Below are positions 18,711-26,441 of a stretch of DNA of 64,000 bases, piece by piece. This stretch comes from JBFFMO01 sp041390025 (GTDB lineage: Bacteria > Myxococcota_A > Bradymonadia > Bradymonadales > Bradymonadaceae), in the NCBI GenBank assembly GCA_041390025.1, contig JAWKQR010000003.1, positions 1 through 64,000 of the forward strand, in the 5' to 3' direction. Below the pieces are notes generated by a model. It was not told the DNA's origin and did not search any database. It saw nothing but the letters and a program-made list of their open reading frames with translations. The position numbers and the translations under genes are program-made. Numbering within the stretch: the first letter of the stretch is position 1; each line of letters opens with the position of its first letter.

Positions 18711-19862
18711 CTAGGGAAGCGGTTGAGCGAGCGCCAAATGCTGCTGATAGAGCAGATAGATGACGATGACCACCAAAACCATCACGATCACGATCAACAC
18801 CGCGACCACCGACGCAGGCGCGACCGCTTCGGGCAACGGGTCCTCGGGCGCCGGGCGCGCCTGAAACTCCTGCGACCGAAGGTTCTCGACGCGCGGGGCC
18901 TGCAGTGGGCGCAGTCCAGCTCCGGCGGGGGGAACATACCGGGGATGGTCCATCATCTGGCGCTCGAGACGGCGGATAATCTTCTCGAGCCGGTCCCTCA
19001 CCGCCTCGGCGCTTGCGGGTCGAGCCTTGGGGTCTTTGACCATGAGCTCATACGCAAGCTCAATGATCTCCTCGGGCACCTGATCGCCGACCAGCCTGTA
19101 CAGGTCGGGGACGTCGTCCATCTTGTGCGCGCGCATCAACTCGAAATCGGTCTCGCCCTCAAACGGGGCGCGACCGGTCAGGGACGTAAACAGGAGCACA
19201 CCAAGGCTATAAAGGTCGCTCTGAGCGCTGGGCTCGACCGAATCGAGCAACTCCGGCGCGATGATGCCAGGCGTTCCTGGGATCTCACCCACGCGGGTCA
19301 GCTCTTTGTCGTGGAACAACTGCTTGGCGACACCAAAATCGAGGACCTTGGTGTGAATCCGATTGTCGCGGTTGCGACAGATCATGATGTTTTCGAACTT
19401 CAGATCGCGATGGATGATGCCAAGCTCGTGGGCTTCGATCAGCGCGTCGCAGACTTGCACAAACACATGCAGAATCTCGAGCAACGACAGTCGCGAGTGC
19501 ATCAACGCGTCGCGAAATGTCTCGCCTTGCACGAACTCCATGACGATGAAATTGAGGCCGTTTAGATCACGTCCTGTGTCGATCAAGGCCACAATGTTGG
19601 GATGACTCAGCCGGCCGGAAATCTCGATCTCGTGCATGAAACGCTGAACCAAGTCGTTGTTGCGCGCCAGCGTGGGTTTGATGATCTTGATCGCGACCTG
19701 CCGCTGCACGGTCATCTGGGTCGCCAAGTAGACCAGCCCCATGCCGCCCGCGCTCAGCACGCGGTCCAGCCGATAACGACCGTCAAGAAGTCTCCCCACC
19801 AACGCATCAGGGGAGTCGTTGGGTTTGGTGTTGGATGCGGCGAAGCCGGGCGGTGTGCTCAT
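18711..19862 (-). CDS. Membrane-anchored Ser/Thr protein kinase (Hanks type)
   Basis: 383 aa. Kinase domain at about residues 30-290: nucleotide loop SAGGMG (37-42, with the first Gly of the usual GxGxxG replaced by Ser), VAIK with the ATP Lys at 59, catalytic loop HRDLKFEN (151-158) and DFG (175-177). The activation segment is GTPGIIAPELL and the following sequence QSDLYSLGVLLF is standard. After a Pro-rich juxtamembrane part, one C-terminal helix (VVAVLIVIVMVLVVIVIYLL) anchors it, so the kinase faces the cytoplasm and almost nothing lies outside. An FHA protein that could read its phosphorylation is encoded at 13606-14553, though no direct link is shown. Confidence 0.9.
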   Translation of the reverse strand: MSTPPGFAASNTKPNDSPDALVGRLLDGRYRLDRVLSAGGMGLVYLATQMTVQRQVAIKIIKPTLARNNDLVQRFMHEIEISGRLSHPNIVALIDTGRDLNGLNFIVMEFVQGETFRDALMHSRLSLLEILHVFVQVCDALIEAHELGIIHRDLKFENIMICRNRDNRIHTKVLDFGVAKQLFHDKELTRVGEIPGTPGIIAPELLDSVEPSAQSDLYSLGVLLFTSLTGRAPFEGETDFELMRAHKMDDVPDLYRLVGDQVPEEIIELAYELMVKDPKARPASAEAVRDRLEKIIRRLERQMMDHPRYVPPAGAGLRPLQAPRVENLRSQEFQARPAPEDPLPEAVAPASVVAVLIVIVMVLVVIVIYLLYQQHLALAQPLP

Positions 19863-19943
19863 GGGCGAAGTCTGCCACAGGAACCAGCAATCGGTCCATG
19901 CGGGTGTGCGCAGCCAGAGGCGTCCGCTGACACAGTCTTGGCG

Positions 19944-20794
19944 TTATCGAGTGGCTCGAATGACCGCCAACCCGCCGTAATCGTTGCCGAGGCGCTGGCA
20001 GGTGCGCGGCGCCTGAAGCGAAGCTGGGATCGCTTCGGTGCACAACGTCGACAACGACCAGCCCTTCAGTGGCCGTGTTCAACACTGCGGTCACTTGTTT
20101 GGAGGTCTGCAGGTTGTACGAGATGTCGAGCATACGGTCGATCTCGACCTGGGCTGTTGCAACGCTGAGGTCTTCGGCGGCTTTCGAACGGGGTTCTTTC
20201 GGACCCACGAAGGCAGGTTTCGTAACGATCGGCCAAACTCGCGAATGCGGCGATGGCCTCTGCCTTCTCGAACGCCTGTCGATGCTTGGCCGCACGCCAC
20301 TCCACCATCATGCCGGTGTGGATCGCTTCACACAGGCGCGGCTCTTTGGCGAGCGCGCGGCGGTATAGCGTGCGTTGCTCGGCAACGTCGGCGCGTGTCC
20401 ACAGCGATGCCCACACAAGGTTGTTCTCCATCGTTGCGTTGGAGGGCTGGATGTATTCAAGGGCCCGTGACAGGCCCACAACGGCGTTACCGTACTGTCC
20501 CAGTTGGATATAGGTGATGCCGAGCTGGTTGTGGATCGACTCGCTCAGCGGGAATGCCTGCACACCCACGTGGCCGACCTTCGCCGCCTGCTTGTGGTGA
20601 CCGTGGTCCGAGAGGCACTGCATCTTGGAGAGGTAGTCGTACTCGGTGATTGGGGCGCGCTCTGAGCATCCCGTGGGCGCGACGGTCGGTCGCTCCATCC
20701 CGTCGTTGACCATGAGCGAGACGCCAAGAACAGTCCATGCGGCAACGGCGGCGGCTGCTGGGTTCGTGATGATGGTCCGGGGAGTGATCGCCAT
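19944..20794 (-). pseudogene. TPR-like membrane-anchored protein, frameshifted copy of the adjacent paralogue
   Basis: The start MAITPRTIITNPAAAAVAA closely resembles the neighbour's MAIAPRTILKNPALLALTT, and further matches include ATMENNLVWASLW and LCEAIHTGMMVEW. The N-terminal helix is a membrane anchor or uncleaved signal. TPR-like helices follow (NQLGITYIQLGQYGNAVVGL). The frame breaks at about 20200 (after ADRYETCLRGSE), where another frame supplies SKAAEDLSVATAQVEIDRML. It breaks again at about 20000, giving RTCQRLGNDYGGLAVIRATR and a stop at 19944. Repaired length would be about 283 aa against 302 aa for the neighbour. Could be a decayed duplicate or an intact gene with sequencing errors. 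RBS GGAGAC precedes the ATG. Confidence 0.6.
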
Positions 20795-20888
20795 GGTTTG
20801 TCTCCGTCGTGGGGCTTTTGGAAATTATGACAGGACGGGGCGAAGGACTCAAGGAGTTTGCCCAAAGTTTGGGCCCACCAAGAAACAA

Positions 20889-20913
20889 AAAACCGCGCTC
20901 CGAGGCGCGGTTT
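20889..20913 (-). terminator. Rho-independent terminator
   Basis: AAACCGCGC (20890-20898) and GCGCGGTTT (20905-20913) form a 9-bp stem with a 6-base loop. Read on the minus strand it continues into TTTTTTGTTTC. It sits 20 bases after the stop of the gene ending at 20934, separating the two TPR paralogues. Confidence 0.85.
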
Positions 20914-20933
20914 CTTTGCTCAGGCGCTCCGTC

Positions 20934-21842
20934 CTATCTGCACGGCTTCGCCTTTGCGAGCTGAACGCACGTCGTGTGTGTCTGGCCGATCGGGGTCGCC
21001 CCGCTGCACAACGTATCGACGTCGGTCATGCCTTCGCTGCGCGCGACGGTCATTGCCGAGCGGGCCAAGATGGTGCTCATGTGTGCACGTGCCCATGCTG
21101 GCTTGGTCTGGTTGTTCGCGGCAGCAAGCTTCGACATTTCGAAATCGAGCGTCGCGGCCCCCAACACCTCTTGGATGCGGTCTTCGCTTGGCTCAGCCAA
21201 TCGTCGCTCGCACCCGTCGTAACGGTCTCGCAACGTGTCGTAGCGTTTGATGGCATTGCGGCGCTCAGCCTCGCCCTCTTTGGCGGCGATGGCGTACTCT
21301 ACCCACATTCCGGTGTGAACGGCTTCGCAGCTGTTCGGGTCGCGCTCAAGCGAGCGTGTGTACAGCGCACGTGCCTCACGCAGGTCCATCTTTCGCGGCG
21401 CCCACAAACCCGCCCATGCGAGGTTGTTCTCCATGACACCGTTGCTCGGGGTGACGCGGGCGACGCCGTTGCGCAGGGTGTCCACAGCCTCGTCGTACAA
21501 CCCCAAATTGATCTCGTGATAACCGCGGATGTTCAACAGGACTTCCGAGGACGGGTAGCGAAGGAGGCCGGTCTTAGCGGTGTCCAGCGCGCCCCAGTCA
21601 TTGTCCATGCCGGCGTCGCAGGTCGCGTGTGCGACGAACTCACGCTCGGTCCAACGCGACGTATCTGAGCTCTCCACCGTGTAGGCGCAGGGGTCAAAAT
21701 TTTGCACGTTCGCGGGATATTGGCAGGACACGCTGGCGAGGTAGAGCGCCAACATCCCACCGGCGCCTACAGCGCCAACCGCGAGCGTTGTGAGTGCGAG
21801 CAATGCTGGATTCTTCAGGATGGTTCTTGGAGCGATCGCCAT
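20934..21842 (-). CDS. TPR-like membrane-anchored protein
   Basis: 302 aa from ATG 21842, which has GAGGAAATC directly upstream; the longer frame to 21962 is rejected. N-terminal hydrophobic helix (LLALTTLAVGAVGAGGMLAL) followed by an extracytoplasmic part with several Cys and TPR-like helices (LLNIRGYHEINLGLYDEAVD, NNLAWAGLW, ARALYTRSLERDPNSCEAVH). Intact paralogue of the disrupted gene just downstream. TPR regions mediate protein contacts; partner unknown. Confidence 0.75.
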   Translation of the reverse strand: MAIAPRTILKNPALLALTTLAVGAVGAGGMLALYLASVSCQYPANVQNFDPCAYTVESSDTSRWTEREFVAHATCDAGMDNDWGALDTAKTGLLRYPSSEVLLNIRGYHEINLGLYDEAVDTLRNGVARVTPSNGVMENNLAWAGLWAPRKMDLREARALYTRSLERDPNSCEAVHTGMWVEYAIAAKEGEAERRNAIKRYDTLRDRYDGCERRLAEPSEDRIQEVLGAATLDFEMSKLAAANNQTKPAWARAHMSTILARSAMTVARSEGMTDVDTLCSGATPIGQTHTTCVQLAKAKPCR

Positions 21843-22069
21843 GATTTCCTCTTCGTTCGTCGTCGAATGACTAGCTGCCAGGTTGTGCCTACCGACCATC
21901 ACCCGCCGAGGTCGGCCCGTGCATGGTCTGAGTTGCTTCCTTGTTCGGACCTCGCGTCCCATCTACAAAGATCATGGTGACGAAAAGTCTCCGGGATAAC
22001 AAGGCATCCGTTCGAGTTTATTTCCACGAAACCAAAAGATCGGACCGTGACGTGAAATCCTCGCAAAAC

Positions 22070-23386
22070 ATGGCCTCGTGCGGGCCTCACGCACTGATAA
22101 TTGTATTGATTCTGGGTATTTTTGGGGGCGCCTGTGATCCAGCCCAAGACGTGCGCAAGCTCGCCGGCGCGGCAGGCGCACACGCGCTTGAGCCCCTTCC
22201 ATCACCCGACGCTGCCCGGGTCGAGCTGGGCAGGATGCTGTTCTTCGACCCGATATTGAGCGGAAATCGCGACATTTCGTGTGCAACGTGCCATCACCCA
22301 CGGTTTGCGACGGCCGACGGCCTGCCGCTTCCGATCGGTACGGGTGGAGAGGGGCTTGGACCCGAGCGCACGATGCGACGTGCAAAAACGCGTGTCGCCC
22401 GCAACTCCCCTGACCTGTTCAACCGGGCACACCCGCGGGTGCACACGATGTTCTGGGACAACCGCATCGAGGCGGGCCCCGACGGGCAAATCGTCTCGCC
22501 TGCGGGTGGACTGCTTCCGGCGCACGCCCGCACGATGTCCGCCGCTCAAGCACTGTTCCCGCTGATCGCCAGAACCGAGATGCGCGGCGAGCAGCGAGAT
22601 GTCAACAACGAGATCGGGGCACTGCTCGACAGTCAAAACATTCAGATTTGGGCGGCGGTCCTCGCGCGGGTCACCGCGATCGATGGGTACAAAACGTTGC
22701 TCGCGCAGGCTTACCCAGACGTGCCGTTTGAGCAGCTCTCGGCCGAACACCTCGCGAACGCCTTGGCGGATTTCCAAGCCGCGTCATTTGACCTCGTCGA
22801 TTCTCCATGGGACGCCTTCATGCGTGGCGACGCCGCGTTGACACCCTCGGCGCTGCGCGGTGCAAAATTGTTCTTTGGCGACGCTGGGTGCGCCACGTGC
22901 CACAACGGTCCGCTTCTCAGCGATCAGACGCCTCACAACATCGGCGTCCCGGTCTTTGGCCCCGGCAAGGAGCCCTTTAAGCCGCTGGATGTTGGGCACC
23001 AAGCCGTGACCGGGAATCCCCTCGACGCGTTCAAGTTTCGAACGCCGCCGTTGCGAAACGTGGCGTTGACCGGGCCCTACATGCACAACGGCGCGTTTGC
23101 GACCCTTCCCCAGACCATCCAACACCACCTCGACCCGGCGGCCTCGTGGGACACGTGGACACCTGAGCACCTCGCTGACGACCTTTCCGGCAGCGTGCGT
23201 CGGGACCCAGACACGCGCAAACGGGTGTGGGCGACGCTGGAGCTCGCGTCGCCAAAGACCACGTTGACCACCAACGATGTTCAGGACTTGGTTGCGTTTC
23301 TGAACGCCTTGACCAGTCCGAGCGCCAAACGTCTTGAGTCGGTCATCCCCAGCGCCGTTCCAAGCGGTTTGCCCGTGCAGCGTTGA
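22070..23386 (+). CDS. Di-haem cytochrome c peroxidase/MauG-like lipoprotein
   Basis: About 438 aa from ATG 22070. The signal LIIVLILGIFGGAC ends in a lipobox Cys, so the protein is probably anchored in the periplasm. Two c-type haem motifs are present, CATCHH near the N-terminus and CATCHN in the second half. The surrounding sequence is typical of the family (ELGRMLFFDPILSGNRDISC, DAFKFRTPPLRNVALTGPYM, HNGAFATLPQTIQHHLDP). Such proteins reduce H2O2 or oxidise protein or small-molecule substrates. Alternative starts at 21974 (ATG) and 22052 (GTG) would put extra residues before the signal. Divergent from the TPR gene across a 227-bp gap with no other gene. Confidence 0.85.
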   Translation: MASCGPHALIIVLILGIFGGACDPAQDVRKLAGAAGAHALEPLPSPDAARVELGRMLFFDPILSGNRDISCATCHHPRFATADGLPLPIGTGGEGLGPERTMRRAKTRVARNSPDLFNRAHPRVHTMFWDNRIEAGPDGQIVSPAGGLLPAHARTMSAAQALFPLIARTEMRGEQRDVNNEIGALLDSQNIQIWAAVLARVTAIDGYKTLLAQAYPDVPFEQLSAEHLANALADFQAASFDLVDSPWDAFMRGDAALTPSALRGAKLFFGDAGCATCHNGPLLSDQTPHNIGVPVFGPGKEPFKPLDVGHQAVTGNPLDAFKFRTPPLRNVALTGPYMHNGAFATLPQTIQHHLDPAASWDTWTPEHLADDLSGSVRRDPDTRKRVWATLELASPKTTLTTNDVQDLVAFLNALTSPSAKRLESVIPSAVPSGLPVQR

Positions 23387-23449
23387 GGCACGTTGACATC
23401 ATGACCGAACGTGGGAAGAATCGGCCGCAGCATTGCTATTGGAACACCT

Positions 23450-24415
23450 ATGCAGTTACTCATCGCGCAACCGGATCAAGCGGAGCGGATCGCCTCGTTT
23501 TATCGCGGGATTCACGGGCCTGAGTTTCCCCATCAGGAACTCCTCGATGGGCCGACGTTGTCTCGCTTGCTGCGTGATGGCGAGGTTGCCTTGGTCGTCG
23601 CAAGGGATGAGCGCAGCATTCTGGGGTGTGGCCTGTCGTTTCCGCGGGCGTGGAACCAATCGTTGGAGATTGGGGCGCTGTCGGTCGATGATGTGCCAGA
23701 GCGCACCCAAATCGCGAAAGCGCTGTTCGAAGGCCTGCGGCGCTTTGGCATCAAGAAGTTCGGCGTGGCTTTTTTCCGGGCCGGCAACGAAGTGGCCTTC
23801 AAACGCGCGCGCGAAATCGGCGCGACGTGTTGGGGGTTCCGTCCGACACCAGGCTCACGCGACATCAGCACAGCAGAGTTGCTCATGGGCTTTGGAGAGA
23901 TCGGCGGCGATGCCCTTCGCATCAAACCGCCCCCAAACTCGGTGACCCAAGCACCGTTCGCTCGACGCATCATCGAGTCCCTTGGAGAAACCGACGAAGA
24001 CATGCCCTACCCCACAAGTTTCCCGGTGGGCGCGCCTCGCGGCACGGGTTCGGTGGTCATCTCGGGGCGTGTTTGGCCGACGTACCACTCCCGCGGGAAC
24101 TACATCACGATCGAAAACTCGGCAGGGCGTTTCCCCGTTGAAATCATTCGTGAATTCGTCGAGAAGGTCCGTGAAAAAGGCGTGACGGACATTCGGATGA
24201 CCGTCCCCGTAAATCACGAACAAGAGATTCTGGAGTTGTTGGACTTCGGATTTGCACCAGTGAGTTACCTGCCGGGGTGGTTCCTGCGTGGCGCGCATCG
24301 ATTCGACTGCATCGAGCTGGTCGCTGGCTTGCCGCGGATTCCACGTGTGACCGAGGATTTCATGGCACGCGCGACGGCGAAGATCGTCAACGAGCTCACG
24401 CCCAAGGCACCCTAG
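23450..24415 (+). CDS. GNAT-like acetyltransferase domain protein
   Basis: 321 aa, soluble. The N-terminal half looks like a GNAT fold (MQLLIAQPDQAERIASFYRG, EVALVVARDERSILGCGLSF, EIGALSVDDVPERTQIAKAL), although the acetyl-CoA loop R/Q-x-x-G-x-G/A is not clear. The C-terminal half begins at VVISGRVWPTYHSRGNYITI and may be a second degenerate acyltransferase domain (DIRMTVPVNHEQEILELLDF, GFAPVSYLPGWF). Substrate unknown. Overlaps the convergent gene by 4 bases. Confidence 0.6.
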   Translation: MQLLIAQPDQAERIASFYRGIHGPEFPHQELLDGPTLSRLLRDGEVALVVARDERSILGCGLSFPRAWNQSLEIGALSVDDVPERTQIAKALFEGLRRFGIKKFGVAFFRAGNEVAFKRAREIGATCWGFRPTPGSRDISTAELLMGFGEIGGDALRIKPPPNSVTQAPFARRIIESLGETDEDMPYPTSFPVGAPRGTGSVVISGRVWPTYHSRGNYITIENSAGRFPVEIIREFVEKVREKGVTDIRMTVPVNHEQEILELLDFGFAPVSYLPGWFLRGAHRFDCIELVAGLPRIPRVTEDFMARATAKIVNELTPKAP

Positions 24416-25842
24416 AACGGAAACGCGGTCTGGAACCCGAGCTGCGATTCAAGCTCCTCGGATCGCTCGCCGAGAGCCTGCTGCTGCCGTGACATCGCGT
24501 ACAGTTTGTCCGTGCGTTTGGGTGTTTCGACGGGGAAAAATCGCTTTCCGAGACGCATCACATCCATCGACAACACATTGGCGAGTTGACGGGCGGGCAG
24601 GCGCTCCGACCATTTGAGCCGGCCACGGACACGACGTGACGCACGGGTCTCGAACACTTCGCCGCGGGTCTTGGCGATGAGCCGGCCGTCGAGAATCCCC
24701 ACGTTTTGCCCCCACTCGGACTTGGCGCTCGCGAACCGACCATGGTTGTTGGCCAAGAAGTCGAAAACCAGGAGCGACGCGATCTGGGCGGCGAGCTCGG
24801 GTGCGCGCAGGTCCTTGCTCTGAGCGACGACGTCATCAAATTGTGGCAGGCGCCGCCAGGCGCGCAGCGATTGTGCCGCGCTCACCGCATCGAGCTCTCC
24901 GCGCAGGAGGTGTCGCCAACCACGCACATGCTCGATCGGAAAGGGCGCGCCGGACGGGGTCTCCCGAATCAAAGCGCCGATGCGAGGCTCGCCGTTCACA
25001 ACAACCTCGACGAGCTCAGCGGGAGCGACATCGAACGCGCATTCCATCACGAGGCAGAGTCGATGCGCGGCGATGGCGTCCTGCCACGAATCTGGGTCTT
25101 CTGGGGTCGCCGTCTGAAAGCTGACCCGCCCTTGCTCGGATTCGCCCACGAACTGGCCAGGAGCAACCTCTTGCAACTGCGAAAGCGCGACTCGGCGCGG
25201 GGTCACAGTCATGCGCGGGTCAAGCTCCCAGCTCTGTTGAAAAGCGTCGACCAAGAGCGCGGGCCGCTTGGTGTTCACACCCACCTTGGGGACCAATGCC
25301 CGCACATCTTCAAGGCGCCCCTGCGCCAGCCAAGCGGGTGCGGCCAACGCGATGGCTTCGTCCCGGTAGCGACCGTCGAGCAACGGCTCCACCAAAGCGG
25401 CGGACCGGGATGCCTCGCCGGATGCGGCGAGGTGACGCGCCGCCTCAAGTCGTAGCTGCGGGTCGTTGGCGTCGAAAGCGAGCGCAGATGTGACGCCCGA
25501 ACGCGCCCACGCTACGGCTTCCGCAGCGGTCTTGCCTTGGTATTCTTGGAACGTCACGAAGGCTCCAACGAGCCCGGCGAGCACGAAGGCCACGATCAAT
25601 CCTAAAACAACGCTCGCGCGTCGTCGCCGACCCAGTGGCATGACCTCCGCGATAACCGTCGGAGGCGCCTCGATGCGAGCCCCCTGCAGTGTGACCTGGG
25701 CTTTGGAGAGGTCGATTGGCAGGTTGTTCCGAATCGCGTGCATCAGGTCGGCGGTGAGGAACATGACGTCCAGCACGATTTCTTTGGACGCATCGACGGC
25801 TCGAAGTGTGTCGCGGATGGTGTATCGGGGACTTGTCGCCAT
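24412..25842 (-). CDS. Single-pass membrane protein with an atypical-kinase-like C-terminal motif
   Basis: 476 aa, strong RBS (AGGAGG) before ATG 25842. Residues 1-75 are cytoplasmic and a helix follows (ASVVLGLIVAFVLAGLVGAF). A helical repeat region comes next (LRLEAARHLAASGEASRSAA). The C-terminal part holds VFDFLANNHGRFASAKSEWG then NVGILDGRLIAKTRG. This spacing resembles the catalytic block of FAM20C/HipA-like atypical kinases, where D-x-L-x-x-N-x-D-R is followed by N-x-L and D-D/N-G. Here the second Asp is Gly (NNHGR), so if the resemblance is real it may be a pseudokinase. That assignment is my inference. A gene for a 132-aa protein lies 143 bases upstream. Confidence 0.65.
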   Translation of the reverse strand: MATSPRYTIRDTLRAVDASKEIVLDVMFLTADLMHAIRNNLPIDLSKAQVTLQGARIEAPPTVIAEVMPLGRRRRASVVLGLIVAFVLAGLVGAFVTFQEYQGKTAAEAVAWARSGVTSALAFDANDPQLRLEAARHLAASGEASRSAALVEPLLDGRYRDEAIALAAPAWLAQGRLEDVRALVPKVGVNTKRPALLVDAFQQSWELDPRMTVTPRRVALSQLQEVAPGQFVGESEQGRVSFQTATPEDPDSWQDAIAAHRLCLVMECAFDVAPAELVEVVVNGEPRIGALIRETPSGAPFPIEHVRGWRHLLRGELDAVSAAQSLRAWRRLPQFDDVVAQSKDLRAPELAAQIASLLVFDFLANNHGRFASAKSEWGQNVGILDGRLIAKTRGEVFETRASRRVRGRLKWSERLPARQLANVLSMDVMRLGKRFFPVETPKRTDKLYAMSRQQQALGERSEELESQLGFQTAFPF

Positions 25843-25985
25843 GGAACCTCCTACGGATGTAGGTAGATGTCAGCAAGTGTCGTGCCGGCACCCACCACTG
25901 CCATGCAAGGCAACTTCCGCGCTGGAATCGGCCGTTCTGCCGTCCAGGATCGTGGCGTCAGAGCCTCAGCCGGGGTGGACAGTCC

Positions 25986-26384
25986 CTAGACGTCGAGGCC
26001 GAAGTGCCGCGCGTACGCTTCGAGCGCATCGATCTCACAACGGAATGTTTCGTCGGAATTGGGGTTAAAGATTACGCCCCGAATGAACTTCCTCACTTCA
26101 CCAATCTGAGTCATGGCCGCACCGGGATCGAGCACCAACATCTTTGAATCACCGCCCCGAGCAATCTCGCGCTCCATGTCGCGCAGACGGCGGAAGTTGG
26201 TGAAGGCCAATAGCCAAGGTTGGTCCTCGACCATCAAAACCATGGGGTATGAGTCTGGCTGCTCGGGTTTGGCAGGCAGCAGGTACCATGCGCGCAGCAA
26301 GAACACTGCTCGCCACAGCGCCTCTATGTTTTCGTCCGACGCGTCGATTCGTGCGCGCTCGACGAGATCCCGAATTTCAATCAT
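25986..26384 (-). CDS. Small soluble protein, possibly SseB-like
   Basis: 132 aa from ATG 26384; the longer frame to 26855 is antisense to the next gene and is rejected. The pattern ALWRAVFLLRAWYLLP ... MVEDQPWLLAFTNFRRL recalls the SseB N-terminal domain (a helix followed by 'lP.v.e.g...l.aFTs...l'). This resemblance is weak. No signal or membrane segment. Divergent from the polyferredoxin gene with 57 bases between starts. Confidence 0.5.
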   Translation of the reverse strand: MIEIRDLVERARIDASDENIEALWRAVFLLRAWYLLPAKPEQPDSYPMVLMVEDQPWLLAFTNFRRLRDMEREIARGGDSKMLVLDPGAAMTQIGEVRKFIRGVIFNPNSDETFRCEIDALEAYARHFGLDV

Positions 26385-26441
26385 GGCGGAAACACACACT
26401 GTGTGGTTAAGGTCCGCTGCGTCCGCAACGGTTTGAGCATC

